Positions 28,486 through 37,338 of a stretch of 48,710 nt of DNA are shown one piece after another. The stretch is taken from positions 1-48,710 of the forward strand of contig DASZRO010000121.1 in NCBI GenBank assembly GCA_035550055.1, written 5' to 3'. Position numbers and translations under genes: made by a program. This stretch comes from Mycobacteriales bacterium. Its GTDB lineage: Bacteria; Actinomycetota; Actinomycetes; JAFAQI01. The notes beneath the pieces are model-generated. The model saw nothing but the letters and a program-made list of their open reading frames with translations. It was not told where the DNA came from and ran no database searches. The first letter of the stretch is position 1, and each line of letters starts with the position of its first letter.

Positions 28486-30242
28486 CCTCCATGTCCCGGC
28501 GCGAGCTGATCGCCGCGATCACCGCCGCCGGCGCTGCGGCCGCACTCGGACTGCCGGAGCGCGCCACCGCCTCCACCGGCGGGGCCACCGTCGGCGCCGG
28601 CCCGTCTGCCCGAGCGGCAAAGGCGGCGGCCCGGCGAGCCGCTCGGACCGCTCCGCACGGCTCGGACCTCGGCGCGGTCGAGCACGTGATCTACCTGATG
28701 CTGGAGAATCGGTCCTACGACCACTACTTCGGCGCCTACCCGAGAGGTCGCGGCTTCGACGACCACCCGAAGCACTCGCTCGGAGCGTTCGCCCAGGACT
28801 ATCCCGCCGGGACTGACCTCTCCCCCAAGGGAAAGCTGCTTCCGTTCCACCTGACCGCGGGCGCCGACGGGGACTGCACCCACGACCTCACCCACAACTG
28901 GGGTCCGCAGCACCTGTGCTGGAACGACGGAAAGATGGACTCCTACGTCAGGACCCACACCAGCAAGCAGTGGGAAGGCGTACCCGACGGCGCGATGACC
29001 ATGGGCTACTACACCCGCCGGGAGATCCCGCTCTACTGGGCACTGGCCGACGAGTTCACCCTCTGCGACGCCTACCACGCCTCGATCCTCGGGCCGACCC
29101 ACCCGAACCGGCTCATGGCGAACACCGGCACGATCGACCCGGCCGGCACCCACGGGGGGCCGGTCACGGACACCAACCCGGATCCGGCGGTGCTGTGGAC
29201 CTGCACCTGGCCGACGGTGCAGGAGGTGCTCGAGGACGCCGGGATCTCGTGGAAGGTCTACCACCCGTCGTTCGTGGGGGCGACCGGAAAGTACGCGAGC
29301 CTCGTGCAGTACCCGATCTGGGACCCGGTCCTCTACGACCCGACGGTCAATCCCGTCGTGATGCTCGCGACGGACACCGTCCTGCCGTACTTCAAGGCCT
29401 TCGAGAACCCGCTGTCGATGCTGCACCAGAAGGCGTTCAACCCGACGTTCCCGGCCGACTTCATGGCAGATGTGGCGAAGGACCAGCTCCCGAGCGTGTC
29501 GTGGCTGATGGCACCGCTCGGCTTCGACGACCACCCGTCGGCCAACCCGGAGCGAGGGCAGTGGTTCGTCCAGCAGATCATCGACATCCTCGCGTCGAAC
29601 CCGACGGTGTGGTCGAAGACGGTGCTGTTCTTGATGTACGACGAGAACGACGGCTGGTTCGACCACGTCGCCCCGCCCACCGCACCCGAGGGGACGGCGG
29701 GCGAGTGGCTGACGGCACCGAAGATCAGCTCGCAGACCCTCGGCATCCGGGGCCCGCTCGGCCTCGGCGTACGGCTGCCGTGCCTGGTCATCTCGCCGTT
29801 CAGCCGCGGCGGCCACATCGCGACCGAGGTGTTCGACCACACGTCCCAGCTGCAGTTCCTGCACCAGCGCTTCGGCATCGAGGTACCGAACGTCTCGAAG
29901 TGGCGCCGCAACACCGTGGGCGACCTCACCTCAACGCTGTTCCGCACCCCGCACGACGCGACGCTTCCGCGGCTCCCGCAGATCGCCCTGACGCCGTTCG
30001 AGCTGACCGGCGGGTGCTCTGAAGTCGGCGAGGAGTCCGAGCTCGGCGGTGTCGGACCGACGCTCGCCACCAAGCAGCGGATGCCGACGCAGCGCGGGGT
30101 GACGGTGCCGGCCAGCCGGTTCTTCGCCGCCTCGCACACCACCACGGACCGGGTCCCGCTGCGCAGCGGGCGTCGCACCGCCACGACGAAGTCGGCGTAC
30201 AACCACCTGTCCCACGCCGGCACGCCTGCCGATCGGCACTGA
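28482..30242 (+). CDS. Tat-exported phosphoesterase, phospholipase C family (paralogue 1)
   Basis: This 586-residue protein belongs to the PF04185 phosphoesterase family (phospholipase C / AcpA type). A twin-arginine signal is visible (SMSRRELIAAITAAGAAAAL), with cleavage probable near residue 30. The catalytic blocks are VIYLMLENRSYDHYFGAYPR, HPNRLMANTGTIDP, MYDENDGWFDHVAPP and LVISPFSRGGHIATEVFDHT, with the metal-binding Asp/His residues present. The final 60 residues are basic. Substrate may be a phospholipid or another phosphodiester; I cannot tell. The ATG at 28482 overlaps the trmO stop, and its own TGA overlaps the ATG of the second copy. The two copies align along their whole length, so they arose by tandem duplication. 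Confidence 0.9.
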   Translation: MTSMSRRELIAAITAAGAAAALGLPERATASTGGATVGAGPSARAAKAAARRAARTAPHGSDLGAVEHVIYLMLENRSYDHYFGAYPRGRGFDDHPKHSLGAFAQDYPAGTDLSPKGKLLPFHLTAGADGDCTHDLTHNWGPQHLCWNDGKMDSYVRTHTSKQWEGVPDGAMTMGYYTRREIPLYWALADEFTLCDAYHASILGPTHPNRLMANTGTIDPAGTHGGPVTDTNPDPAVLWTCTWPTVQEVLEDAGISWKVYHPSFVGATGKYASLVQYPIWDPVLYDPTVNPVVMLATDTVLPYFKAFENPLSMLHQKAFNPTFPADFMADVAKDQLPSVSWLMAPLGFDDHPSANPERGQWFVQQIIDILASNPTVWSKTVLFLMYDENDGWFDHVAPPTAPEGTAGEWLTAPKISSQTLGIRGPLGLGVRLPCLVISPFSRGGHIATEVFDHTSQLQFLHQRFGIEVPNVSKWRRNTVGDLTSTLFRTPHDATLPRLPQIALTPFELTGGCSEVGEESELGGVGPTLATKQRMPTQRGVTVPASRFFAASHTTTDRVPLRSGRRTATTKSAYNHLSHAGTPADRH

Positions 30243-31978
30243 TGGCCAACGGGGGCGTGTCGCGCCGCGAGATCCTCGCGGCGATCTCGGCGGTGGGCGC
30301 CGCCGCGGCGTTCGGGCTCCCCGAACGCGTCGCGGCCGCGACACCGGCGACTCCACTCGCCCGGACCGTTCGCCGCGCGGCGGCCACCAAGGCGAGGGGG
30401 TCGGACCTCGGCGCGATCGAGCACGTCGTGTTCTTGATGATGGAGAACCGGTCCTACGACCACTACTTCGGCGCCTACCCGAAGGGGCGCGGCTTCGACG
30501 ACCACCCGGCGCACTCGCTCGGCGTGTTCGCCCAGGACTATCCAGCCGGCGGTGAGCTGTCCCCACGCCGGAAGCTGTTGCCGTTCCACCTCGACGCCCA
30601 TGCCGGGATGGAGTGCACCGACGACCTCACCCACGCCTGGGGCGCGCAGCACCTGTGCTGGAACAACGGCGCGATGGACAGCTGGGTCCGCACTCACACC
30701 AGCAAGCAGTACGAAGGCAGCCCCGACGGCGCGATGACCATGGGCTACTACACCCGCCGTGACATCCCGTTCTACTGGTCCATCGCCGACGAGTTCACCC
30801 TCGGCGACGGCTACCACGCCTCGATCCTGGGACCGACTCACCCGAACCGGCTGATGGCCAACAGCGGAACGATCGACCCGGCCGGAACCCAGGGCGGTCC
30901 GATCACCTACAGCACCGACAACCCGAACGCCATGTGGACCTGCAGCTGGACGACAGTGCAGGAGCTGCTCGAGGACGCCGGGGTGTCGTGGAAGATCTAC
31001 CACCCCTCCGACGAGGGCCCGGTCGGCTCGCAGTTCCAGCAGTTCGGCGTGTGGGACAGCCGCCTCTACGACCCGACGTCGAACCCGTTGGTCCTCGCGG
31101 TCGGCGACCACATCCTGCCGTACTTCCACCAGTACAAGGACCCGAGCTCGACGCTGTACAGCAAGGCGTTCGGGCCGACCTACCCGGACGGGCTGATCCA
31201 GGACATCCAAGCGGGCACGCTGCCCAGCGTCTCCTGGATCATCCCCCCGATCGGCTGGGACGAGCACCCGTCCTCCTCGCCCGACCGTGGCGCGTTCGTC
31301 ACCAACCTCGTCCTCAACGCACTCATGGCCGACGCGGACACCTGGTCCAAGACGGTGCTGTTCCTCATGTACGACGAGAACGACGGGTGGTTCGACCACG
31401 TACCACCGCCGACGCCACCGGCCAACACCGCCGGCGAGTACCTCACCGCGGCCACCCTCGACAGCTCGACTCTGGGTATCCGCGGACCGCTCGGCCTCGG
31501 CGTACGCGTCCCGCTGCTGGTGATGTCGCCGTTCAGCCGCGGCGGGCACGTCGTCTCCCAGGTGTTCGACCACACCTCGCAGCTGCTGCTGCTCGAAGAC
31601 CTGTTCGGCATCAAGGTCGACAACATCTCCGCGTGGCGCCGAAGCACCGTCTCCAGCCTCGCGGACGCGCTGTTCGCCGGGACACCGGACCTGTCGATGC
31701 CGGCGCTCGCCTCGGTCCCCGACCCGCAGGTGATCAGCAGCGGGGCGTGCTCGGAGCTCAACCAGGACGCCGAGACCGGCGGCGCGGTCGCCTCGCTGCC
31801 GACCCGGCAGCGGATGCCCACCCAGCAGGGAACGACGGCGCCCGCCACACGGTATTTCCCGGCGGCTGCAACCAAGCGTGCTCGAGTTCCGGCGCGCAGC
31901 GGTAAGTCGACCGCGACCATGAAGTCGCGCGCCAACGCGCTGGCCCACGGCGACCGGTCCGTGCTGGAGACCGACTAG
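30242..31978 (+). CDS. Tat-exported phosphoesterase, phospholipase C family (paralogue 2)
   Basis: This 578-residue paralogue of the preceding gene has the same architecture. The Tat signal is VSRREILAAISAVGAAAAFG; the blocks VVFLMMENRSYDHYFGAYPK, HPNRLMANSGTIDP, MYDENDGWFDHVPPP and SPFSRGGHVVSQVFDHT are intact. The protein differs most in the central loop (residues about 250-330), which suggests a different substrate or specificity rather than simple dosage. The ATG at 30242 shares one base with the stop of copy 1. It ends seven bases before the ZTP riboswitch region, so the glyA leader may lie on the same transcript. Confidence 0.9.
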   Translation: MANGGVSRREILAAISAVGAAAAFGLPERVAAATPATPLARTVRRAAATKARGSDLGAIEHVVFLMMENRSYDHYFGAYPKGRGFDDHPAHSLGVFAQDYPAGGELSPRRKLLPFHLDAHAGMECTDDLTHAWGAQHLCWNNGAMDSWVRTHTSKQYEGSPDGAMTMGYYTRRDIPFYWSIADEFTLGDGYHASILGPTHPNRLMANSGTIDPAGTQGGPITYSTDNPNAMWTCSWTTVQELLEDAGVSWKIYHPSDEGPVGSQFQQFGVWDSRLYDPTSNPLVLAVGDHILPYFHQYKDPSSTLYSKAFGPTYPDGLIQDIQAGTLPSVSWIIPPIGWDEHPSSSPDRGAFVTNLVLNALMADADTWSKTVLFLMYDENDGWFDHVPPPTPPANTAGEYLTAATLDSSTLGIRGPLGLGVRVPLLVMSPFSRGGHVVSQVFDHTSQLLLLEDLFGIKVDNISAWRRSTVSSLADALFAGTPDLSMPALASVPDPQVISSGACSELNQDAETGGAVASLPTRQRMPTQQGTTAPATRYFPAAATKRARVPARSGKSTATMKSRANALAHGDRSVLETD

Positions 31979-31985
31979 ACTGCAC

Positions 31986-32068
31986 TCGTCGCGACTGGCG
32001 TGCAGTGGGTGGAATCGACCACCGGGAAGCGCAGACCGACGACGCCGTACGCCTGGGCGTCGCCACCG
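31986..32068 (+). promoter_or_regulatory. ZTP (pfl) riboswitch upstream of glyA
   Basis: The leader of glyA shows the conserved pfl/ZTP riboswitch core. It has CGCGACTGGCG (31990-32000), a hairpin with GGTGG (32008-32012) and CCACC (32019-32023), the following CCGGGAAGCGC, and CGCCTGGGC (32050-32058) in the loop of a second hairpin (GACGCC 32041-32046 with GGCGTC 32056-32061). GGCG at 31997-32000 can form the pseudoknot with CGCC at 32050-32053. ZTP riboswitches raise expression of one-carbon genes such as glyA when 10-formyl-tetrahydrofolate is short and ZMP/ZTP builds up. Just downstream GGGAG at 32072 serves glyA. Whether control is at transcription or translation is unclear; there is no terminator-like T run. 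Confidence 0.88.
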
Positions 32069-32081
32069 CTTGGGAGCGAGC

Positions 32082-33365
32082 ATGTCCGACCCGCAGGGGT
32101 TTGCAGCCCAGCCGATTCCGACCCTTCCCGCGCTGCGCGCCGAGGATCCCGACATCGCGTCGTTGATCGACGCCGAGGAGGTCCGGCAGCGCGCGAAGAT
32201 CCGGCTCATCGCCTCGGAGAACTACGTCTCGCGAGGCGTGCTCGAAGCCACCGGCACGGTGCTCACGAACAAGTACTCGGAGGGCTATCCGGGCAAGCGG
32301 TACTACGAGGGCCAGCAGGTCATCGACCAGATCGAGACGCTGGCGGTCGAGCGCGCCAAGTCGCTGTTCGGCGTCGACCACGCCAACGTGCAGCCGTACT
32401 CCGGCTCGCCCGCGAACCTGGCCGTCTACCTCGCCTTCCTGTCGCCCGGCGACAAGGTGATGGGCATGTCGCTGCCGGCTGGCGGGCACCTGACCCACGG
32501 CTGGGGCGTCTCGGCGACCGGCAAGTGGTTCACCCCGGTGCGCTACGGCGTACGCCCTGACACCGGCCGGGTCGACCTCGACGAGGTGCGCGACCTCGCT
32601 CTCGCCGAGCGCCCGAAGGTGATCTTCTGCGGCGGCACGGCGATCCCCCGCACGATCGACTTCGCCGGCTTCGCCTCGATCGCGGCGGAGGTCGACGCGG
32701 TGCTGGTCGCGGACATCGCCCACATCGCGGGGCTCGTCGCCGGCGGGGCGCACCCCTCGCCAGTCGGGCACGCGTCGGTCATCTCGACCACGACGCACAA
32801 GACGTTGCGCGGCCCGCGCGGCGCAATGCTGATGTGCAACGCCGAGCACGCCTCGGCCATCGACAAGGCGGTGTTCCCCGGTCTGCAGGGCGGACCGCAC
32901 AACCACACGACGGCGGCGATCGCGGTCGCGTTGCGCGAGGCGGCGCAGCCGTCGTTCCGCGAGTACGCCGCACAGATCGTCGCGAACGCCTCGGCGCTCG
33001 CCGGCGCCCTTCTCGAGCGCGGCTTCAACCTGGTCTCGGGGGGCACCGACAACCACCTCATCCTCGTCGACCTCACACCGAAGGGCGTCGGCGGCAAGCC
33101 GGTCGCGCAGGCGCTCGACCGAGCCGGCCTGGTCACCAACTACAACGCGATCCCCGACGACCCCCGCCCGCCGTTCGACCCGTCCGGGCTGCGGATCGGC
33201 ACCGCCGCGGTCACGACGCGCGGGATGGGCGCCGCTGAGATGACGGCGATCGCCGGCTGGATGGACCGCGTCGCAACCGCGGTCGCCAGCGACGACGAGA
33301 GCGACATCGAGCAGGTCGCGAAAGAGGTCAAGGAGCTGACCGCAGGGTTCCCGGTCCCGGCCTGA
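32082..33365 (+). CDS. glyA: serine hydroxymethyltransferase
   Basis: This 427-residue PLP enzyme interconverts serine and glycine while charging tetrahydrofolate with a one-carbon unit. It carries the family blocks RLIASENYVSRGVLEATGTV, SEGYPGKRYYEGQQ, and the PLP lysine in STTTHKTLRGPRGAMLM, with the active-site His and Asp around VADIAHIAGLVAGG. The ATG at 32082 follows GGGAG. It is preceded by the ZTP riboswitch, which fits its role in folate metabolism. Its 3' end overlaps the convergent membrane-protein gene by 38 bases. Confidence 0.97.
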   Translation: MSDPQGFAAQPIPTLPALRAEDPDIASLIDAEEVRQRAKIRLIASENYVSRGVLEATGTVLTNKYSEGYPGKRYYEGQQVIDQIETLAVERAKSLFGVDHANVQPYSGSPANLAVYLAFLSPGDKVMGMSLPAGGHLTHGWGVSATGKWFTPVRYGVRPDTGRVDLDEVRDLALAERPKVIFCGGTAIPRTIDFAGFASIAAEVDAVLVADIAHIAGLVAGGAHPSPVGHASVISTTTHKTLRGPRGAMLMCNAEHASAIDKAVFPGLQGGPHNHTTAAIAVALREAAQPSFREYAAQIVANASALAGALLERGFNLVSGGTDNHLILVDLTPKGVGGKPVAQALDRAGLVTNYNAIPDDPRPPFDPSGLRIGTAAVTTRGMGAAEMTAIAGWMDRVATAVASDDESDIEQVAKEVKELTAGFPVPA

Positions 33366-34488
33366 CCGGCGCCGCCACGCCCCACACCGCTGCGGCGAGC
33401 ACGGCGACGCGCACCGCAGCTATGAGGGCGTGCGACACCGGATCGCCGGTACCGCCGCCGAGCACCGCGGTGGGGAATGCCAGCAGCCCGAGCCAGGCGC
33501 CGATCGTGCGTACCGGAAGCCCACGGACCGGTACGACGAGGTCCCAGGCGAACGCTCCGAGAATTGGTCCCGCGGCGTAGTAGTAGACGACGGACGGGTC
33601 CAGGTTGATCCGGACCGCGAACGCGACGAACGGCACCAGCAGCCACCTGCCGCGAAGGACCGCTACGGCGCCCAGCAGCAGCGCGACGGCCAGTTGCGCC
33701 TCGCGCGGCCAAGCGGGCGCCGCGCCCACGCCGAACCCGAGGTAGTGCAGTGTCGAGGTCTGCTCGACCCGCAGATGGAAGTCGCCGACCCGCCGGGTCT
33801 CGGCGTCACCGAGGAAGTAGGGCACCCAGCTCACCAGCGCGACCGCAATCGTGACGAGCAGTGCCCGCACCCGGGTCCCGCGCACCGCGAGCGCGAGCGG
33901 CAGGACCATCAGCGCCCAGGGTTTGGCGGCCGCGGCGCAGCCCACGAGCGCCGCGGCGAGCAGCCAGCGTCGGGACACCACGGCGCGCATCGCCCCCGCG
34001 ATCGCGAGCAGCGCCAGGACGTCGTCGGGGTGGCCCTGGCTGACCGCCGGCAAGGTCCAGGTCATCAGGAAGAACGGACCGCCGAGGAGCACGAGTGTCT
34101 CGACACGATGGGCTCGCCCGACCAGCTCCACGGCCGTGCGTTCGAGCAGCCGAATCGTCACGACGCCGAGCAGCATGCAGATCGCGCTGACGAGCGCCCA
34201 ACCGTGACCGGGACCGGCGTCGCGGAACACGACCGCAACCAGCAACGCGGGGGGCCCGAACTGCAGGTCGGGCATGCGCGCGTAGACATGAAGCCCGACC
34301 CGACCGGTCAGGGCGTGCGCACCGGTCAGGAAGTAGCTCCAGTCCCGACCCTGCCAGCCGACCGCGGCGCCCGTGCCGAGCCACAGCACCACCGTCAGGA
34401 GCGCCAGGACGGCGTACCGGTGGCGCGCCAGGTCGTCGACCAGCCGCGCCGACCGCGCCGCGAGCGGCTCCTCCACCGCGGGGTTCAT
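33328..34488 (-). CDS. polytopic membrane protein, GT87/DUF2029-like
   Basis: This protein of 386 residues has about ten membrane spans and resembles the polyprenyl-phosphate-sugar-dependent GT87 (DUF2029) mannosyltransferase-like group: an early loop with GQDWSYF-like residues (GRDWSYFLTGAHAL), QGHPDDVLALLAIAGA and a KPWALMVLPLALA block. No donor can be named. I use the ATG at 34488 (MNPAVEEPLAARS); a GTG at 34515 is an alternative, and neither has a clear ribosome-binding site. The last 38 bases overlap the end of glyA, so the two convergent messages are antisense to each other there. Confidence 0.7.
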   Translation of the reverse strand: MNPAVEEPLAARSARLVDDLARHRYAVLALLTVVLWLGTGAAVGWQGRDWSYFLTGAHALTGRVGLHVYARMPDLQFGPPALLVAVVFRDAGPGHGWALVSAICMLLGVVTIRLLERTAVELVGRAHRVETLVLLGGPFFLMTWTLPAVSQGHPDDVLALLAIAGAMRAVVSRRWLLAAALVGCAAAAKPWALMVLPLALAVRGTRVRALLVTIAVALVSWVPYFLGDAETRRVGDFHLRVEQTSTLHYLGFGVGAAPAWPREAQLAVALLLGAVAVLRGRWLLVPFVAFAVRINLDPSVVYYYAAGPILGAFAWDLVVPVRGLPVRTIGAWLGLLAFPTAVLGGGTGDPVSHALIAAVRVAVLAAAVWGVAAPVRPGPGTLRSAP

Positions 34489-34531
34489 GTCCCGCGCACT
34501 CTGCGACGACCCCACTCTGCGCCGACACCTA

Positions 34532-34624
34532 TCAGTGGACGCAGCGGAGCAGCTCGATCAGGTGACGTCCGACGAAGCCGATCCCACCGGTCAGGCGGTA
34601 GGTGGTCACGACCGTAGTCTGCAC
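34532..34624 (-). pseudogene. short remnant resembling the N-terminus of an NAD-dependent epimerase
   Basis: From a GTG at 34624 to a TGA at 34532 the minus strand encodes 30 residues including YRLTGGIGFVGRHLIELLR. This is the glycine-rich nucleotide-binding opening (TGGxGFxGxxL) of short-chain epimerases and dehydratases. The rest of such a gene is missing: after the TGA, the frame does not continue in any recognisable way, and the neighbouring membrane-protein gene starts within 45-50 bases. It could be a decayed gene end, or a chance ORF; the match is short. Confidence 0.4.
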
Positions 34625-34732
34625 CCACGCACGCCCTCGGCGCGTCGTCCGGCAAGGCGCCGGTCCGGCGTAGACCCGCCCGCGGGTGCGACTCCGGCCG
34701 TCGCCCCTGCCCGGCCCAGAGCAGCGCAGGGC

Positions 34733-35032
34733 TCAGCGGCTGGTGTGGCCAGCCGCGGGTGTCGCGGTCGCGCAGTCGCGCCTGCGGCGGGCTCGCGCGT
34801 GGTGGTGGGGTCGACACGAAGGGGTCGGCGAAGCGGCGGTCGCCGTCGGGCTCGCCGCCGAACCGTCTCGCGGGCCGCAGAACTGGTGGACCCGAAGCGA
34901 GGTGCATACCGCACTCGGTGACGGCAGGCTGGTGACACCGTTCGTCGTCACGCTCGGCCCATCGCCCGAGTTCGTGCCACAGCCGGCCAGTACGGCGCTC
35001 GCGGCCATCACGAGGATGAGTCGGATTCGCAT
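34733..35032 (-). CDS. small predicted lipoprotein
   Basis: This 99-residue protein begins MRIRLILVMAASAVLAGCGT, a textbook lipoprotein signal with the lipobox LAGC; the Cys would be lipidated after cleavage. The mature part holds a short Ser/Thr/Pro linker (ASPTATAASPTPSC), several Cys residues and a His/Arg-rich end, and is unlike any family I know. The ATG at 35032 follows the uvrB stop by 78 bases. The far C-terminal composition is close to random for high-GC DNA, so a frameshift or a shorter real protein is possible. The 34625-34732 stretch past it contains nothing I can identify. Confidence 0.5.
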   Translation of the reverse strand: MRIRLILVMAASAVLAGCGTNSGDGPSVTTNGVTSLPSPSAVCTSLRVHQFCGPRDGSAASPTATAASPTPSCRPHHHARARRRRDCATATPAAGHTSR

Positions 35033-35110
35033 GCCGGCGGGTTACCCGTCAGGGCGCGCGGCACTCCCTGTGAGGGGAACTGTCACGGGCAGGTCTCGCT
35101 GTCGCGCCGC

Positions 35111-37207
35111 CTACGCGCCCACCGCAGTCATCTGCCGCAGCTCCTTCTTGAGCTCGTTGACCTCGTCGCGCAAGCGTGCGGCGAGCTCGAACTGGAGCTC
35201 CTCGGCGGCGGCGTGCATCTGGTCCTGGAGCTGTTGGATCAGCTGTGCCAGCTCCGCGCGCGGCATGCCGGCCAGGTCGGCCGCGTGCTGTCCGGCGGTG
35301 GGCGACGGGCTCGTCATCCCCGGCACCGGCGTCTTGCCTCGCGACTGCGCCCGGCCGCTGCCGCCGATCAGCTCGTTGGCGTCGCCGCGAATGATGCCGT
35401 CGAGGATGTCGGCAACCTTCTTGCGGAGCGGCTGAGGGTCGATACCGCGCTCGGCGTTGTAGGCGAGCTGCTTCTCACGGCGCCGGTTGGTCTCCTCGAT
35501 GGCGGCCTTCATCGAAGGCGTGATCGTGTCGGCGTACATGTGCACCTCGCCGGACACGTTGCGCGCGGCGCGGCCGATCGTCTGGATCAGCGACTTGTCC
35601 GAACGAAGGAAGCCCTCCTTGTCCGCGTCGAGGATCGACACCAGCGACACCTCGGGAAGGTCCAGGCCCTCACGCAGCAGGTTGATCCCGACGAGCACGT
35701 CGTACTCCCCGAGCCGGAGCTCGCGCAGCAGCTCGACCCGACGCAGGGTGTCCACCTCGCTGTGCAGGTAACGGACGCGAACGCCGTTCTCGAGCAGGTA
35801 GTCGGTCAGATCCTCGGCCATCTTCTTGGTCAGCGTCGTCACGAGCACCCGCTCGTCGCGCTCGACCCGCAGGTGGATCTCGTGCATCAGGTCGTCGATC
35901 TGGCCCTTCGGCGGCTTCACGACCACCAGCGGGTCGACGAGCCCGGTGGGTCGGATGACCTGCTCGACGACGTCACCGTTGACCTTCTTCATCTCGTAGC
36001 TGCCCGGCGTCGCAGACAGGTAGACGGTCTGCCCGATCCTGTCGAGGAACTCCTCCCAGCGCAGCGGCCGGTTGTCCATCGCGCTCGGCAACCGGAAGCC
36101 GTGGTCGACAAGGGTCCGCTTGCGGGACATGTCCCCTTCGTACATCCCGCCGATCTGCGGAACGGTGACGTGCGACTCGTCGATGACCAGCAGGAAGTCG
36201 TCCGGGAAGTAGTCGAGCAGCGTGTGCGGCGGGGAGCCGGCCGCGCGTCCGTCGATGTGGCGGGAGTAGTTCTCGATCCCGGAGCAGAAGCCGACCTGGC
36301 GCATCATCTCGATGTCGTACGTCGTACGCATGCGCAGCCGCTGCGCTTCGAGCAGCTTGCCTTGCCGTTCCATCTCCTCGAGCCGCTCGGTGAGCTCCGC
36401 TTCGATCCCTGAGATCGCGCGCTCCATGCGCTCGGGACCTGCCACGTAGTGGGTCGCCGGGAAGACGAAGACGGACTGCTCGTCGCTCATCACCTCGCCG
36501 GTCAGCGGGTGCAGGACCGAGATCCGCTCGATCTCGTCGCCGAACATCTCGATCCGGATCGCGAGCTCCTGGTAGACCGGGAAGATCTCGATGGTGTCGC
36601 CGCGCACCCGGAACGTGCCCCTCGTGAAGGCGAGGTCGTTGCGGGTGTACTGGATGTCGACGAAGCGGCGCAGCAAGGCGTCGCGCTCGATCGTTTGGCC
36701 GAGCTCGAGCTGGACGCAGCGGTTGACGTACTCCTCCGGCGTACCGAGGCCGTAGATGCACGAGACACTCGCCACGACCACGACGTCGCGCCGGGTCAGC
36801 AGGCTCATCGTCGCCGAGTGCCGCAGCCGCTCGACCTCCTCGTTGATCGAGGAGTCCTTCTCGATGTAGGTGTCGGTCTGCGGGACGTAGGCCTCAGGCT
36901 GGTAGTAGTCGTAGTAGGAGACGAAGTACTCGACCGCGTTGTTGGGCAGCAGCTCCCGGAACTCGTTCGCCAGCTGTGCCGCGAGGGTCTTGTTGGGCGC
37001 CATGACCAGCGTCGGTCGCTGCAACCGCTCGATCAGCCACGCGGTGGTGGCCGACTTGCCCGTGCCGGTGGCGCCGAGCAGGACCGTGTCCTTGTGGCCG
37101 TCGCGGATCCGGCGGGCCAGCTCGTCGATCGCCGCCGGCTGGTCGCCGGACGGCTCGAACTCCGACTCGACGACGAACGGAGCCTTGGTCGGACGGATCG
37201 AGGTCAC
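35111..37207 (-). CDS. uvrB: excinuclease ABC subunit B
   Basis: This 698-residue helicase-like protein loads onto damaged DNA with UvrA and recruits UvrC. Walker A is [20 protein letters not shown], and the beta-hairpin region has [20 protein letters not shown]. The helicase motif [17 protein letters not shown] is present, and the C-terminal UVR domain ([20 protein letters not shown]) is intact. I start at the GTG at 37207 ([20 protein letters not shown]); the open frame upstream to 37270 is not conserved and runs into a hairpin. No LexA box is visible in the leader. Confidence 0.97.
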   Translation of the reverse strand: MTSIRPTKAPFVVESEFEPSGDQPAAIDELARRIRDGHKDTVLLGATGTGKSATTAWLIERLQRPTLVMAPNKTLAAQLANEFRELLPNNAVEYFVSYYDYYQPEAYVPQTDTYIEKDSSINEEVERLRHSATMSLLTRRDVVVVASVSCIYGLGTPEEYVNRCVQLELGQTIERDALLRRFVDIQYTRNDLAFTRGTFRVRGDTIEIFPVYQELAIRIEMFGDEIERISVLHPLTGEVMSDEQSVFVFPATHYVAGPERMERAISGIEAELTERLEEMERQGKLLEAQRLRMRTTYDIEMMRQVGFCSGIENYSRHIDGRAAGSPPHTLLDYFPDDFLLVIDESHVTVPQIGGMYEGDMSRKRTLVDHGFRLPSAMDNRPLRWEEFLDRIGQTVYLSATPGSYEMKKVNGDVVEQVIRPTGLVDPLVVVKPPKGQIDDLMHEIHLRVERDERVLVTTLTKKMAEDLTDYLLENGVRVRYLHSEVDTLRRVELLRELRLGEYDVLVGINLLREGLDLPEVSLVSILDADKEGFLRSDKSLIQTIGRAARNVSGEVHMYADTITPSMKAAIEETNRRREKQLAYNAERGIDPQPLRKKVADILDGIIRGDANELIGGSGRAQSRGKTPVPGMTSPSPTAGQHAADLAGMPRAELAQLIQQLQDQMHAAAEELQFELAARLRDEVNELKKELRQMTAVGA

Positions 37208-37257
37208 AGCGGCCACAAATCCACAACGTACGCCGCCCCTCCGACACTTCCCGCGTC

Positions 37258-37338
37258 CGAAGTAGCACACAACCTGCCGCGAAATGCCGCCCTTGCCCCT
37301 TGATGACCGGTTCCAGGGGCAGGTTGTGTGCTACTTCG
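37258..37338. terminator. 21-bp perfect inverted repeat between coaE and uvrB
   Basis: The arms at 37258-37278 and 37318-37338 match perfectly over 21 bp across a 39-base gap. The right arm includes the last codons and stop of coaE, so the repeat begins inside that gene. On the minus strand it lies between coaE (upstream) and uvrB (start at 37207). It may fold in RNA as a long stem that ends the rpsA-coaE transcript or slows it. No T run follows. Confidence 0.7.

Noticed and set aside
29333-32209. 958-codon open frame antisense to the two phospholipase genes and the glyA leader
   Set aside because: It shows no domain, crosses three plus-strand features and follows the codon phase of the genes opposite.
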